From contig NC_092628.1 of assembly GCF_039555335.1 (NCBI RefSeq), positions 77,564,713-77,628,712 on the forward strand: a stretch of DNA of 64,000 nucleotides. Reading direction: 5' to 3'. Positions within the stretch are counted from its first letter, which is position 1; every line of letters starts with the position of its first letter. Made by a program: the position numbers and the translations under genes. The DNA comes from Amphiura filiformis (Eukaryota; Echinodermata; Ophiuroidea; Amphilepidida; Amphiuridae). This document shows positions 44,485 to 55,346 of the stretch, piece by piece. The notes beneath the pieces were generated by a model. That model was not told where the DNA came from and did no database searches. It saw only the letters and a program-made list of their open reading frames with translations.

Positions 44485-46370
44485 ATGTATACCTGTACAA
44501 TGTTATTTACAGTGCTGGGTGTGATAATACTACACTTGTCATCATTTGCTAATGCCATAGATCTGAGTGACTTCAACATCAGCCCACCAGACATCATTTA
44601 TAAACAAAAACTTGGTATGTATTCTGAGGTCATCATACAGTTAATTCCTACATTTTGCTAAAAATGGTCTCAAATTAGTTGTCTTTCCATAAAAAATTAG
44701 AATAGTTTTTGCTGTGTAGGATGTTTCGTTACCTTGGTAACATATCAAAATAGGACAACCCCATTAAAGGGGCATTTCGTGATCCACAGCCTCATCCCCC
44801 ACTTTTTTCAAAAAAGTTGAGATTTTTATATCACTGGAAACCTCTGGCTACATAATATTTATGTACAAAATATTTCTTGCAGATTACTTCGTTTTGCAAA
44901 GATATCGTGAAATTTGAATTTCGTTCTGGTGCACCAGAACGAAATTACAACGCATTGTCTATGGAGCAGTGTAATACACATAATCATGCATAACTCACAA
45001 ACGCAAAATCGGAATCAACTGAAATTTTGGGAATAAGCTTTTTTCGTGCATATGTACTGAAAATGTCATAAAAAGAGGATGCTAGGATCACGAAATCCTC
45101 CTTTAAGTTCTATTGAGTACATTTAACCTTGACAATTGTCAAGAAAGCAGGCTAGATACATGTATAGTTAATATTATTCTTTTTCTGAATTTCTTGCAAC
45201 AAGACAAATAATTTGAGATCATTATCATCAAAATCAGAGCAGAATTTATTTTTGCCCCCTGCGGAGGAAAAATTGGACCAAATGACATCACAATGTTACT
45301 CCTTTGCCCGTAACTCCATAACCATGATACAAATGTACATCATAGATTGGTCAAAGTATACTTTTTTTGAATGCTTATTTGCTAAAGAATCAGATTGTGT
45401 GGGTTTTGAACAGGTGTGGGTAATTTTGAACTTGACCCTCTGTGCAAAGTTCAATGACCTTTTCCCTCTAAATGTAGGTACTGTTGAAATGCCTCCTTAG
45501 CCTAGATTAATCAGCACTATAATTATGTACTATTATTCTGCCAAATATGACAACTCTAACATGATTTGCACAATTGTAGTGCAAGTGAACTGAAATCAAC
45601 TGCACTAGTGTGTAGATATCCACAAAAAAGTTATTCCCAAAAATTCAGTCAATTCCGATTTTGTGTTTGTGATTTATAGATGATAATCATGATATGTGAC
45701 CCCTCGGCACAACTGAGCCCTGAAGTCGCCAATCATCATTTTTGAGATTTTCAACCAAAATATATTCTGCTTGAAATTAGCTTTAAAATGATGTATATCA
45801 TGTCTATATAATAGTACTTGAAGTAGTGAAAAATCAATAAAACAGTCAATAAATCCTTTGTTTCCTATTGTTTATTGTTAAGTTCGATGGAGCATATCAA
45901 TAGTGGCACTGGCGACATCCGGGCTCAGTTGTGCCGAGGGGTCACATATGTAATGTATACATTGCTCCATATAGGCCACTGTGCTGTAATTTCATTCTGT
46001 AAACAGAACATAAATACAAAGTCCATGATATTTTTGATAAGTGAATGAATATGCAATAAATTGTTTTGCACACAAACATTATGTAGCCACTATCCCAAGG
46101 ATTGTGGTGGTATCAAAATGTTTGCTGATGCTATACATGTACATATTTATCAGAGCAAATCAAAGGTCCAAGTTTAATCTCTTTGTTGCAAGTTATCAAA
46201 ATAAATATCAATTACTAAATGTTGTTACGGTAATTATAATTGTCTTTTGCTCTTTTTCTCCATTAGGTTTATCATTTGGTGTTATGGCTGGACTTATTGT
46301 GTTAATTGTTGGATTAGCAATCTTTGTATACAAACCAGTGAAGAGGACTCATCTGAGATTAACAGAGTAA
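44485..46370 (+). CDS. Small single-pass membrane protein, 77 residues, two coding exons
   Basis: Exon 44485-44614 ends CTTG before a GTATGT donor; exon 46267-46370 follows a pyrimidine-rich ATTAG acceptor and ends with TAA. Phases agree (130 + 104 bases = 78 codons). An upstream acceptor at about 44438 suggests the first exon begins there with a 5' UTR; an in-frame TGA at 44458 fixes the ATG at 44485. The product has an N-terminal hydrophobic segment (FTVLGVIILHLSSFANA), likely a signal peptide cleaved near SFANA, a short acidic ectodomain (DLSDFNISPPDIIYKQK), one membrane span (GVMAGLIVLIVGLAIFVY) and a basic tail (KPVKRTHLRLTE). I do not recognise the family. The intron contains family D repeats and a nested MITE. 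The model rests on splice sites and topology alone. Confidence 0.6.
44765..45106. repeat. Dispersed repeat, family D copy 3
   Basis: It is the inverted counterpart of 26620-26944, from AAAGGGGCATTTCGTGATCC to GATCACGAAATCCTCCTTTA. The two ends are inverted copies of each other and the centre holds TTCTGGTGCACCAGAA. It lies in the intron of the small membrane protein gene. Confidence 0.85.
45606..46015. repeat. Dispersed repeat, family D copy 4, disrupted
   Basis: Left part: AAAAAAGTTATTCCCAAAAATTCAGTC and GATTTTGTGTTTGTGA. Right part: CATTGCTCCATATAGGCCAC and TTTCATTCTG. The two parts are separated by a MITE at 45693-45948. Confidence 0.65.
45693..45948. repeat. MITE nested in a family D repeat
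   Basis: ATGTGACCCCTCGGCACAAC and GTTGTGCCGAGGGGTCACAT are perfect 20-base terminal inverted repeats extending to TGAGCC/GGCTCA. The interior is non-coding. Confidence 0.92.
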
Positions 46371-46722
46371 CAGAACATAGACCTTATGCATCCGGGAAAA
46401 GCAATATACATGATACATGCACCAGTGAAGCAGTATAGCAGAAATGTGCTATCTACATGTATCAGGCTAGAACAACAGTTTTGAGAATGACAGTTTACAT
46501 GTACCTTAAACTGTGTTTTTAATTCTTAATTTGGCTCTGATATTGCAATGTGTAATACGTACGCAATACAATATTGTAGAAATCGAATATCAGGACCTGA
46601 GCACTTATTTCAAGTCTGTTTGGGTTAATGATAGTGATATTGAAAATCATTGTGTTGTGTTCGGAGACCTGTGTAGCATTCATAACATTTGTTGTATAGA
46701 CACTTACCAAGTTGAATCTGGG

Positions 46723-47574
46723 ATGAAGGAAGACTGCATGATAAGGACAATGTATTTGTCAATATTTATAACATACTTGCTGGGAACTTTGATAGACTGG
46801 GGTCAGTGCTGTAGTTCCATAGCACAAAGATATGAAGGGGAAGTACAATTTGTACTGCTACATGAAGATGCTCAGCCTCCAGTCTCATTCAATTCATATT
46901 TAGTCAAGAGAGGTAGAGTTGAATTATATTACAATGGGACTTGGAATGCTGTGTGTAGTGACTGGAACTCTAAAATGAGCAAAATGGTATGCAGACAATT
47001 TGGACATGAGTATGAAGACTTTGAAGAAATTGATTATGTGTATTATTTGGACGAATTGGAAGAGAGCGAATCGGATGAGAGCGAATTGGAAGAGAGCGAA
47101 TCGGAGGAGAGCGAATCGGAGGAGAGCGAATCGGAGGAGAGCGAATCGGAGGAGAGTGAATCGGACGAGAGCGAATCGGACAAGAGCGAATCAGACGAGA
47201 GCGAATCGGACGAGACCGAATCGGGTGAGACTAATACCACAGATGAGATAACTGTTGAATTTTCCAGTACAAAGCAATCTTATACAGACCATGATATTCT
47301 TGAGCTAAGTGATGATGACGAAAATGTACGACATTTTATAGAAGTAGTGTGTGATGGAAACGAGAGTGCAATAGAGGAGTGTCATATAAAAGATTTGCCA
47401 CCTGATGAAGATGAATGCCCTACTGGGAAAAGGACGGTTGTTGTGTGCTTGGATGATAATAATCATATGCGGGTGATGATATGTATTCTAATGTTTTTTG
47501 TAGCATTAAGCATTGTGCCTTGCTGTATGTATTTAGTGGATAAATCACGTAATAATTCACCTGCATCTTTATAG
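46723..47574 (+). CDS. Transmembrane SRCR-domain protein with Glu/Ser minisatellite inside the domain
   Basis: The frame is open upstream to 46513 but without an ATG; the first ATG is 46723 (283 residues), with others at 46738 and 46750. Residues about 10-29 (MYLSIFITYLLGTLIDWGQC) are a likely signal peptide. The SRCR domain begins GRVELYYNGTWNAVCSDW (64-81) with MVCRQFGHEY after it, and resumes at VVCDGNESAIEEC (208-220), then DEC and VVVC. Cysteines near 78, 90, 210, 220, 232 and 242 fit the six-cysteine group A pattern. Between the second and third, an ESESEE-rich insert (about 112-168, built of 15-bp repeats) and a further acidic stretch replace the usual loop of 30-40 residues. A membrane span follows (251-270) and a 13-residue tail. 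SRCR receptors bind microbial or host ligands at the cell surface and are greatly expanded in echinoderms. No intron is seen within it, so a retrocopy is possible. Confidence 0.78.
   Translation: MKEDCMIRTMYLSIFITYLLGTLIDWGQCCSSIAQRYEGEVQFVLLHEDAQPPVSFNSYLVKRGRVELYYNGTWNAVCSDWNSKMSKMVCRQFGHEYEDFEEIDYVYYLDELEESESDESELEESESEESESEESESEESESEESESDESESDKSESDESESDETESGETNTTDEITVEFSSTKQSYTDHDILELSDDDENVRHFIEVVCDGNESAIEECHIKDLPPDEDECPTGKRTVVVCLDDNNHMRVMICILMFFVALSIVPCCMYLVDKSRNNSPASL
47055..47230 (+). repeat. Coding 15-bp minisatellite (Glu-Ser repeats)
   Basis: About eleven tandem units of the form GAGAGCGAATCGGAG, with variants GAC, AAG and ACC at the last positions. Because 15 is a multiple of three, copy-number change keeps the frame. 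It lies inside the SRCR domain. Confidence 0.95.
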
Positions 47575-48235
47575 ACCAGTCAGTGGCTGTCATAAGACAC
47601 AATGAAGTGTACTTAGTGGCTTAAACACATAACCCACCTGCATCTTAGACCAGTCAGTGGCTGTCATAAAACACAATGAAGTGTACTTAGTGGATAAAAT
47701 GCTTAATCCACCTCCATCTTAGACCAGTCAGTGGCTGTCATAAGACAAAATAAAGGTACTTAGTGGATAAATCATGTAATCCACCTTTATCTTAGACTAG
47801 TCAGTGGTTGTCATAAGACACAATGAAGTCTACTTAGTGGATTAAACACATAATCCACCTGTATCTTAGACCAGTCAGTGGCTGTCATAAGACACAATGA
47901 AGGTAGGCCTACTTAATGGATAAATCATGTAATCCACCTCAATTTTGGACCAGTCAGTGGCTGTCATAAGACACAATGAAGGTACTTAATGGATAAATCA
48001 TGTAACCCACCTTTATCTTGGACCAGTCAGTGGCTGTCATAAGACACATTTAGGTACTTAGTGGATAAATCATGTTAGCCACCACTCTCTTACATGATTG
48101 GGATACATGATTTATCCACTAAGTACTTTCATTGTGTCTTATGCCAGCCACTGACTGGTCTAAGATGGAGGTGGATTACATGATATAAGACATAATGAAG
48201 TTACTTAGTGGATAAATCATGTTATGCAATCGTAT
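47532..48235. repeat. 72-80-bp minisatellite overlapping the SRCR gene's 3' end
   Basis: Units beginning CTTAGTGGATAAATCATG and containing GACCAGTCAGTGGCTGTCATAAG start at 47532, 47612, 47686, 47759, 47833, 47912, 47985 and 48057. A unit in inverted orientation lies at about 48108-48180, then another forward fragment to about 48230. The first unit contains the last 14 codons and the stop (TAG at 47572) of the SRCR gene. Confidence 0.93.
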
Positions 48236-48483
48236 TGAGTGGCAAAATTGCTTTTTTCACATGCTTTTTTCAATATTTCAAAAAAAGAGACAAATTTCAA
48301 AAAAATTAAATACCCATCCATAAGTTCATGTCTCTTCTTCATGAAAAACTAAATTTCTGAATTTTTTTTACTCTGAACCGATTTTATTAATGTTGTCACA
48401 AAAAATCTGATGTCACATGGGATCCCTTGATTCATTTCCTTTCCAAAAATAATAATGATGCTTGAAAAGGTCTGTTTGTGGCC

Positions 48484-49150
48484 TTAAGGGATCCAAAATG
48501 AGCGTTTATTGCGTTTCGACAGTATTTTTTGTGGGACATGAGAGCACCTCAGACCTATCGAATTGCATTCTGAATACGAAGCATGTCTTTCTGATATCAA
48601 ATAATTTTCATTTTTTAAATCACAATATAATACAAATTTGATGACAAATTATAAAAATTTGATATTTTTCAAATTTTGATATATAACAGTCCTCGAAGTA
48701 AATTATATAAATCTAATGATATATTCTTAAAGTGTATGTAGCAGGGAGGAAAAGCCGACGGTCAATTGAAAATTTTGACCTTTCATATTGAAGATATGGA
48801 CTTTTTCCCAAAAAGACCTAATTTGTTTTGGTGTTTTGGGGAAAAAATCCATATCTTCAATACGAAAGGTCAAAATGTTCAATTGATCGTCGGCTTTTCA
48901 TCCCACCTACATACACTTTAAGTATAAATAATCAGATTTATAAAGTTTACTTCAAGTACTGTTAAATATCAAAAATATAAATTTTTAATGATTTGCCATA
49001 AAATGTGTATTAAATTGCGAATTTCACAAAAAATCAAAATTATTTGATATCAGAATGACATTCTTCGTATTCAGAATGCAATTGATATGTCTGATGTGCT
49101 CTAATGTCCCAAAATAAATACTGTCCAAACGTTCATACCCCAGCCCTTAA
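48484..49150. repeat. 667-bp TTAA-flanked foldback element, family E copy 2
   Basis: It runs from TTAAGGGATCCAAAATGAGCG to CAGCCCTTAA, nearly identical to 27889-28558 throughout, with only small indels. It implies recent activity of this family. Confidence 0.93.
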
Positions 49151-49390
49151 GAGATTCCCCTGCATCTGTCTAGAATTATCTTTCTTATCAGTTCTCACAA
49201 TGTGTAATGTACAATTTAATTCTCTTCAGCTTTTTTCAAGCTCGCATTGCAGATGATTCTCAAAACTTTTGGCCAATTAGATACTTCTAAATCACTAGCC
49301 TTGTCCAAGGCTCATTAAGTTTTTCTCTCTAAAATGTTCAACACAACCCAATGACTGTGTTTAGATGTTGAACGGCTGATCTTAACTTGA

Positions 49391-49697
49391 GTCCACAACA
49401 GGGTCTTAGCTAGCCACCCGTCTGGCCGTCATTTTAGACGGCCAGTTTGCTCCTGGGACGGGCAAAATTAATGCCTTTGACAGATGCTATATTATAAATT
49501 GTATGTTTTGAGAAGCTAATTGACCTTTTTAGTGGACCCAATTTGTAGAACAAGGCCATATCAGCACATATTTGAACTCTTTGACCCTCTAATGGGCTAT
49601 AGATTTCTGGTAAATGTTTTAAAGGTCAAATTAGGACAGGCAATTTTATTCAAACAACGGGCAACCCTCAATTTCTAGCTAAGACCCTGGTCCACAA
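49391..49697. repeat. hAT-like MITE with 8-bp target-site duplication
   Basis: Terminal repeats CAGGGTCTTAGCTAG (49399) and CTAGCTAAGACCCTG (to 49689) are flanked on both sides by GTCCACAA (49391-49398, 49690-49697). CAGGG ends with an 8-bp duplication are typical of hAT elements. Confidence 0.92.
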
Positions 49698-51003
49698 TGT
49701 ATGAGTCCATAATGAGTCTACTCATCTCATAGCTCCCTAGACTCAATCCAGTCATTGGTCACTTATCATCTATGCACGGTCACACTGGGCTCAGTGCTGA
49801 TGAAGAGAAGGGAAGAAAACTGACAGAGCCTTGGACAAGGCTAGCAAATCAAACACTTCAGATTCTTGTTCTTCCTGTTGCTGTTATACAAAATGTTATT
49901 GTGATGGTTTTTAAATTACTTTAATGTGTATATAATGTTGTTGACAGTTGTATCATATTTCATTTCACAATTTTGTATAAAACAAATGTCTCTAGAATGG
50001 TTCTTAACTGTTGAACTTTAAATGTTAATTGCACATCAAAGGTTTGCCAAACAGTATATTAGTGTATATTAATGCAATTTGTAAAAGTGTGTGATATAAA
50101 ATTGGATAGGGATTGTCACAGGGAATTCTTATGGGCTGTGTTGAGCAAGTTCAGAACAGGAAAAATGTGCTTGTGTCTATGTGTTTGTGTCTGTGACAAC
50201 CTTATGTTCTGGGCAGCAAACTTTTATTTAAAACCCAAATTAGTTGCAATGAACTGGTCACCCTAGGTAAGTTTATTTGGGTAATATGTACGTTATGTTT
50301 ATTTGATCAAAGATCACACATGAGGCCAGGTTAAGAAAGCTGTCAGCTACATACAACATCCTTTTCCTGCAATTATATAAAGTAGTGCACTGATTTTCAA
50401 CTTTTGATGCAAGCTGTTAAATACAAGGTTGATTCCTGATGCAAAAAATTGAACAGTAGATTGTTACAAGAATCCGTATTCTACCTTTTCTGATGAAGTT
50501 CGGTTGAGAAATATGTGAAACAAATGTTGTTTTCCTTAACCACAGTAATTACCACAAATTACCGCAGGCAGCGTGCCATGCCTTCAGCGACATGGGTTCG
50601 GGGAAAACACAGTCCACATCTGATCAAATCACAGTGTTAGTGTTAATCAAATTGTTTTGACTGTATTATACTGCTTTTATTATGAAAATAAAATAAACTT
50701 TTCAAATAGCCTTGAGGTTGATTGTCACTTCTTTCAAAGTGTCATTTTTTTCTATAACCAACTGAAGACAAGTCTGGATAAATAAATATTTAATTATTAG
50801 GTGGTCTTGGTCTTAATCTTGGGGTTTGATTTTGTGTGTTTCTCATCATAATGGAGCCAGCAGTGTAAACATACATCTATTTATAAACCCTGTGATTTGC
50901 TGTAATCTTTCAGGTACAAAAGTCGTATAAAAGCTGTTTAGTCAGTCATTACTAAACTGGGTTACCAAAGTACATAGTAAAATGGTTTAGTACATATATA
51001 TGA
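49698..51003 (+). other. Stretch with poly(A) signals, otherwise unrecognised
   Basis: Overlapping AATAAA hexamers lie at 50687-50697 on the plus strand, a plausible transcript end for the SRCR gene or an unseen exon. No convincing ORF is present. Confidence 0.35.
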
Positions 51004-51431
51004 ACCCAGGGGGGAGGCACTTCAATATGAAATGGATATAGGTGTAGGGCTGGCTTTTTCGCAGTAAGGGGCATTCTGTGAGAGTAAAATGTAAAAAATA
51101 TGGGGTCATTGGGTGAGAACATGACCTTTTTTTAAAATGGAACCTTTAGCGCCACAGAAACCTCAAACATTGAATTTCTAGTTCTAAATGGCTTCAAATT
51201 TCTTTGTTTTTTCAAAATAAGTAACAAAATCAGTTTTAATGAAAGTTGCTGTTCAAATTGAAAAATAAGGGTCTTTGGGTGACAGATCAAATGGAAAAAT
51301 AAGGGGTCTTTGGGTGACAGAGCATGTATTTGTAAACAAATATGGAGTCTTTGGGTGAAGCGACGCTGAAAAAGGGGGGTCTTAACAGCCCTAAATACGC
51401 GTCACATCCAAAGTGGGAGTGCCCCCCCGGT
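51004..51431. repeat. MITE-like repeat with GGGTCTTTGGGTGA motifs
   Basis: CCCAGGGGGGAGGCACTTC at the left and GGGAGTGCCCCCCCGG at the right are imperfect inverted ends. GG-GTCTTTGGGTGA occurs three times inside (about 51268, 51302, 51345). Confidence 0.6.
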
Positions 51432-51857
51432 ATGAAGCATATTAGCCATGACATAATTCTATATTTCAGATATTCAATACAGTTCAGAATAAATAACTTT
51501 GTGTTGTTATGAGCCATAATGACTCAAGGCCAAAATCACCTTTTACCCAAATTCACACGAATGCACAACAAAAAGACACTGTTTGATTAAGTTAACAAAA
51601 TCTAAGTCTTTAATTAAAGTAAAATATGATTGGTTCATGAACAATAAATGCACATACAATATAATCACACTTTTAACTAATTACTACTTAACCAGCAGAA
51701 TTTTTGATGATTGTAGTGCGCTGGTACAACGTTCTGGCTGGCTGATGTATTTATATCTTTGCTTATCCTGCGAAAATCACTGTTCAGCGAAGTCCATTGT
51801 ACACTTGCATTTATTTATCCTTTACATATAAAATCCTTGTACAGAAATGGCACTACT

Positions 51858-51985
51858 TTCTCTAAACACTTAACTCCTTGCACATTTCTCCAAACACTTT
51901 TAAGTTAAAACTCATTGCGCAGTTCTCCAAACACTTAACTCCTTGCGCAGGTCTCCAAACACTTAACTCCTTGTGCAGTTCTCCA
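51858..51985. repeat. Short tandem repeats of CTCCAAACACTTAACTCCTTG
   Basis: The motif CAAACACTTAACTCCTTGCGCAG-TCTC recurs about four times at roughly 33-bp spacing, one copy carrying an insertion. A minus-strand frame (51862-52152) runs through it; its upstream part may be an exon but I cannot support it. Confidence 0.7.
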
Positions 51986-52940
51986 AAAATTGTGTTTGTT
52001 TCACCAATCACTCTCTTTCTCCAAGAAACAGGCTTCTTTCTCCAGGGAACAGTCTTCTTTCTGCACTGCTCCACTTTATTGACAGATATGTTGTCCAGCA
52101 AGTCTTTCATACACTCAAAATCTCCTTCATTTGCTACATTAAAATAGCACATTATTGACTATGTAAACTACTTCAAATTTACCTCCTTTTGAAGGAGAGC
52201 TTATAAACTCTTTTCATATTCTGCCAAGAGTAAACTCAGTTGCTTTCACCTTTATAATCACAATCTATTAATACACCATTCTGTCACATTCAGCTTATTT
52301 TAGAAATGGGAATTTCCAGTTAATATTAGGCAATGCATAATAGATGAGCAATCTGGGAATTCCCATTATTAACTTATAAACATTAACCTTTCTCATTACA
52401 TCACTTCCTGGGGTTGATCGGGGATTCCACTAACAATCCAAAATTAGATATGATTCAATTTGTTTTGATCAACTTGATGAATGGGAAGGGATTCCCCACA
52501 CATGTCATCACTCATGAAATATCTTTTAATTTTGTAAACAGATAAATAATCAAATTAAATTACTCAGGGCACATCAGAGTACAGGACCTCTGATGAAACA
52601 GTGTTGATAAAATATAGAAGAACAACAATATCACAACCAAGACAAAGAAAACCATAGGCCTACAAACATAATTTAGGGATCTCTAAGGGCAGGGGAAGAC
52701 AAAAATAAATGATATGCATATTTTGCATCGGCCTCCGGATAGGAATGAAACGGAAAATAAACTCATATAGACTTTACCATGTTTACAGCCAACAAAACCT
52801 CGGAATAATGAATACATTTTCCAACAAAGTCTCAGAAATGGACGTGGAGAAGTCATGAGATTGATTTCATTATGTCAGACAAGCAGCATGCAATAACAGA
52901 TGTAGCAGCACTTAATGCACTTCAGCAATTTCAGCACAGA
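51986..52940. other. Stretch without a supported gene
   Basis: Minus-strand sequence just upstream of the repeats (52000-52150) encodes NEGDFECMKDLLDNIS after an AG, which could be an exon, but no partner exon or family is recognised. The rest is AT-rich and non-coding. Confidence 0.3.
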
Positions 52941-52944
52941 CAGT

Positions 52945-53760
52945 GATTAAACTCCCAAATGAACATAGACAAGTCACAATTAGAATCACATACGGTACTC
53001 GCATTCCAACTAGAATTGAAAATTACATTAAACCCCTTATTTGATGCGCTGAAAGACCATAAAGGACAAGATCTCTCCAAAGCCAATTATGCCAGAGATA
53101 TAGCTGGAACGAAACCTAGGAAGAAAGATGACAAACTCGCAGAAACTAGGTATTCTCAAACTTCTTTAACAAGTACTACATTATAATAGAAAATAGAGTA
53201 AACCGAGCTCGAGTTGTGTAAAGCAATCAGATGGAAAATAAAATCTGAAATTACAGAAAACAATGTGAAAAAGATACTGCAAAGCTGGAAGAAAACAGAA
53301 GTTACAGAACAGCCAAAAAAATCTTGCTTTTGGTATTTTGGTAGATCAAAGTCTCACAGATGGTTGTCCTCCAAGGAGAAGATGGTACAATCAGTAGTGA
53401 TAGAGATGTCATTGTGTCCAGAGTTAAACAGGCCTACCAGGATCTTATCAGCAAGATATACTCTTGAATCTCAGATCTATAAAACAACATAACCTGCAAC
53501 ACTTATATCACCACCAATGTGCTGGTGAAGTGCGAAAGGCTCGTAAAGAAATGGAATCACCAGGTGATCATGGCACAATAACCCATGTACTTTAATAAAG
53601 AAGGACGTGAAGCTCTAAAGTAAACAAGCACTAATCAAACCAGAGCAAATTAATATCAACCATGGATTTATAGATTATGAGAAGGCGTTTGATAGTATTG
53701 AAATACGCTGCATCATTGAAATACAAGTTGTTTTTGAAGTGGACTGACGATAGCTAATGA
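52945..53760 (+). mobile_element. Degenerate RTE-like LINE (linker to RT palm)
   Basis: FQLELKITLNPLFDALKDHKGQD (about 53007-53075) and a following KSEITENNVKKILQSW-like block are the linker region between endonuclease and RT of RTE-type elements. Near 53660-53700 the palm motif FIDYEKAFDSIE appears. Many frame breaks occur. Confidence 0.6.
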
Positions 53761-53944
53761 TGATGGTGTAGATAACTTGAGCAAAATACATTAATTTGCA
53801 TATTGAACTACAGTTGCACAGTAAATTTATCCTAGGGCTCCCCCAAAGAGTTTTCAAAAAAAATCATCCGATTCCTTAAGACGTTCTTGAGTTAGAATGC
53901 AAACGTTGATATCCGATTCCTTTAAAGACGAAGGTCAACATGGC

Positions 53945-54335
53945 CGGCGGCCGGACTCTGTATTGTCTTCAACAATCTTCCTGATCGAAAGCATCTGTTC
54001 GTATGTCAATTTCCCGATGCACCTGCTCTATCGGCTCATCCTCATTGGTGATGACTGGTGTATTCCCAAGTAGCTGCTGGAAATGGGAAAACCAAGAATG
54101 CAGTCTCTCACTCTCTGTGTTCCCTTTGATCTGACATTTTTTGGCAGTTCTCCTTCCACTGATCTCATTTATCAGACCCTATGCAGCTTTGTGCTGGCAA
54201 TTTTGTTCTGCTTTCTCTACCTGGCTGATCTTTTGTTTCAGGATTTCTTGATTAATTTTGTCATTATGTTTCTTTTAAGTGATTCTTCCTTGCTTGTAGT
54301 TCTGATCTTAATATACTAGTGCATTCGTGGGTATC
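53945..54335 (-). mobile_element. Degenerate RTE-like linker fragment, opposite strand
   Basis: The minus strand near 53960-54070 reads VITNEDEPIEQVHREIDIRTDAFD, a conserved block upstream of the RT domain, followed in the 5' direction by coiled sequence. It is a second remnant of the same kind, in inverse orientation to 52945-53760. Confidence 0.5.
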
Positions 54336-55147
54336 CGTCACATATGCTTCATGTACTTCATTCCGGGCACTCTCTGTTCTGGAACGTCCAGATTGTCCCC
54401 TTATGGACTATTCCAATGATGTCTTGGTTGTGACGCTTAGCCAAGCCACATAGCTCCTCTTGAAGGTAAATAGTGTTCTTGTATTTAGGTTGATACAAAC
54501 ATTGATTGCTTATATTTTAGTAGATTTTCTTTCCTTGTTCCTCCTCTCTCCGTGCACACCCGTATGCGAGGCTTTAAGGTGCTCACATCATTAATATTAG
54601 TAGCTAATACAGATTCAGAACTTGGATTTAATATAAGGTAGGGGCTTTAACCCTAGTGCTTTATTTGTAGCCATCATTTAAAGCCTTTCAATTGCTGAAA
54701 ACTGTTGATGGACGCAGCTCCTATCAACAGTTGTCTAGTGGCCGTTGAGAATGTGCACTGAATTCGTCATCCGCATTTTGCTCTTGTCACTAATGTCTCC
54801 AGCCATAGCTCCAAGTATTAGCTCAGGTCTCAGGATTCCCTGATTTTGAGCACTGGCTGCTGCTCATCTCAGGAACCCTTTTGCCTTTTTGAGCCCGAAT
54901 CTCTACTTCGCCTAAGATAGTGATCTATATATCTTAACTATTTGCCCATAGCTGGGGCAAGCGTTGGTGAGCACCAGAGCGTTTCCACACGCCGGTGGGT
55001 CATGCATACTGCACCTCTAGGGCCGCTTGCTGCTCCGCGATCCCCTACATATCTGCTTGGAATCGCAAGATATCCAGTTACCGGTAGTGACCAACGGGGA
55101 GGTTATGTACGAGTTTTGAATAAGGAGAGGCAAGTTGGGTTGCTCAG
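54336..55147. other. Likely retroelement-derived sequence
   Basis: It has moderate GC content and no gene model. It leads directly into the dispersed repeat at 55148, which elsewhere accompanies RTE fragments. Confidence 0.3.
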
Positions 55148-55346
55148 CAGCATAGGAGTGTTTCAAGCAAGCAGACTAGAAGTGAAGCTAGGAGAATGAT
55201 AGGAGATAGGAAGGATAGGTACAATGTATGAAGGATAGGGAAACAGCAGCTACAACTATATCTACAACTACAACTACATGCACTAGACAAAATGTAGACG
55301 TATCACTAAAAGCCTGTGACAAGCTTGTCACCCACCACCAAACAAT
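55148..55346. repeat. Dispersed repeat, copy B (partner at 6095-6295)
   Basis: AGCATAGGAGTGTTTCAAGCA through ACTACATGCACTAGAC and TTGTCACCCACCACCA, collinear with 6095-6295 with small indels. Confidence 0.7.

Noticed and set aside
47000..47251. Alternative frames (Arg/Ala/Asn on plus, Ser/Asp on minus) over the SRCR insert
   Set aside because: They are shadows of the 15-bp minisatellite; the Glu/Ser frame is the one continuous with the SRCR cysteines and membrane span.
51862..52152. Minus-strand 96-codon frame
   Set aside because: Its second half is encoded by a 33-bp tandem repeat. The first part may be an exon but no partner or family supports it.
54942..55199. 85-codon plus-strand frame before the dispersed repeat
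   Set aside because: It runs directly into a repeat found elsewhere next to LINE remnants and has no recognisable domain; more likely retroelement non-coding sequence.
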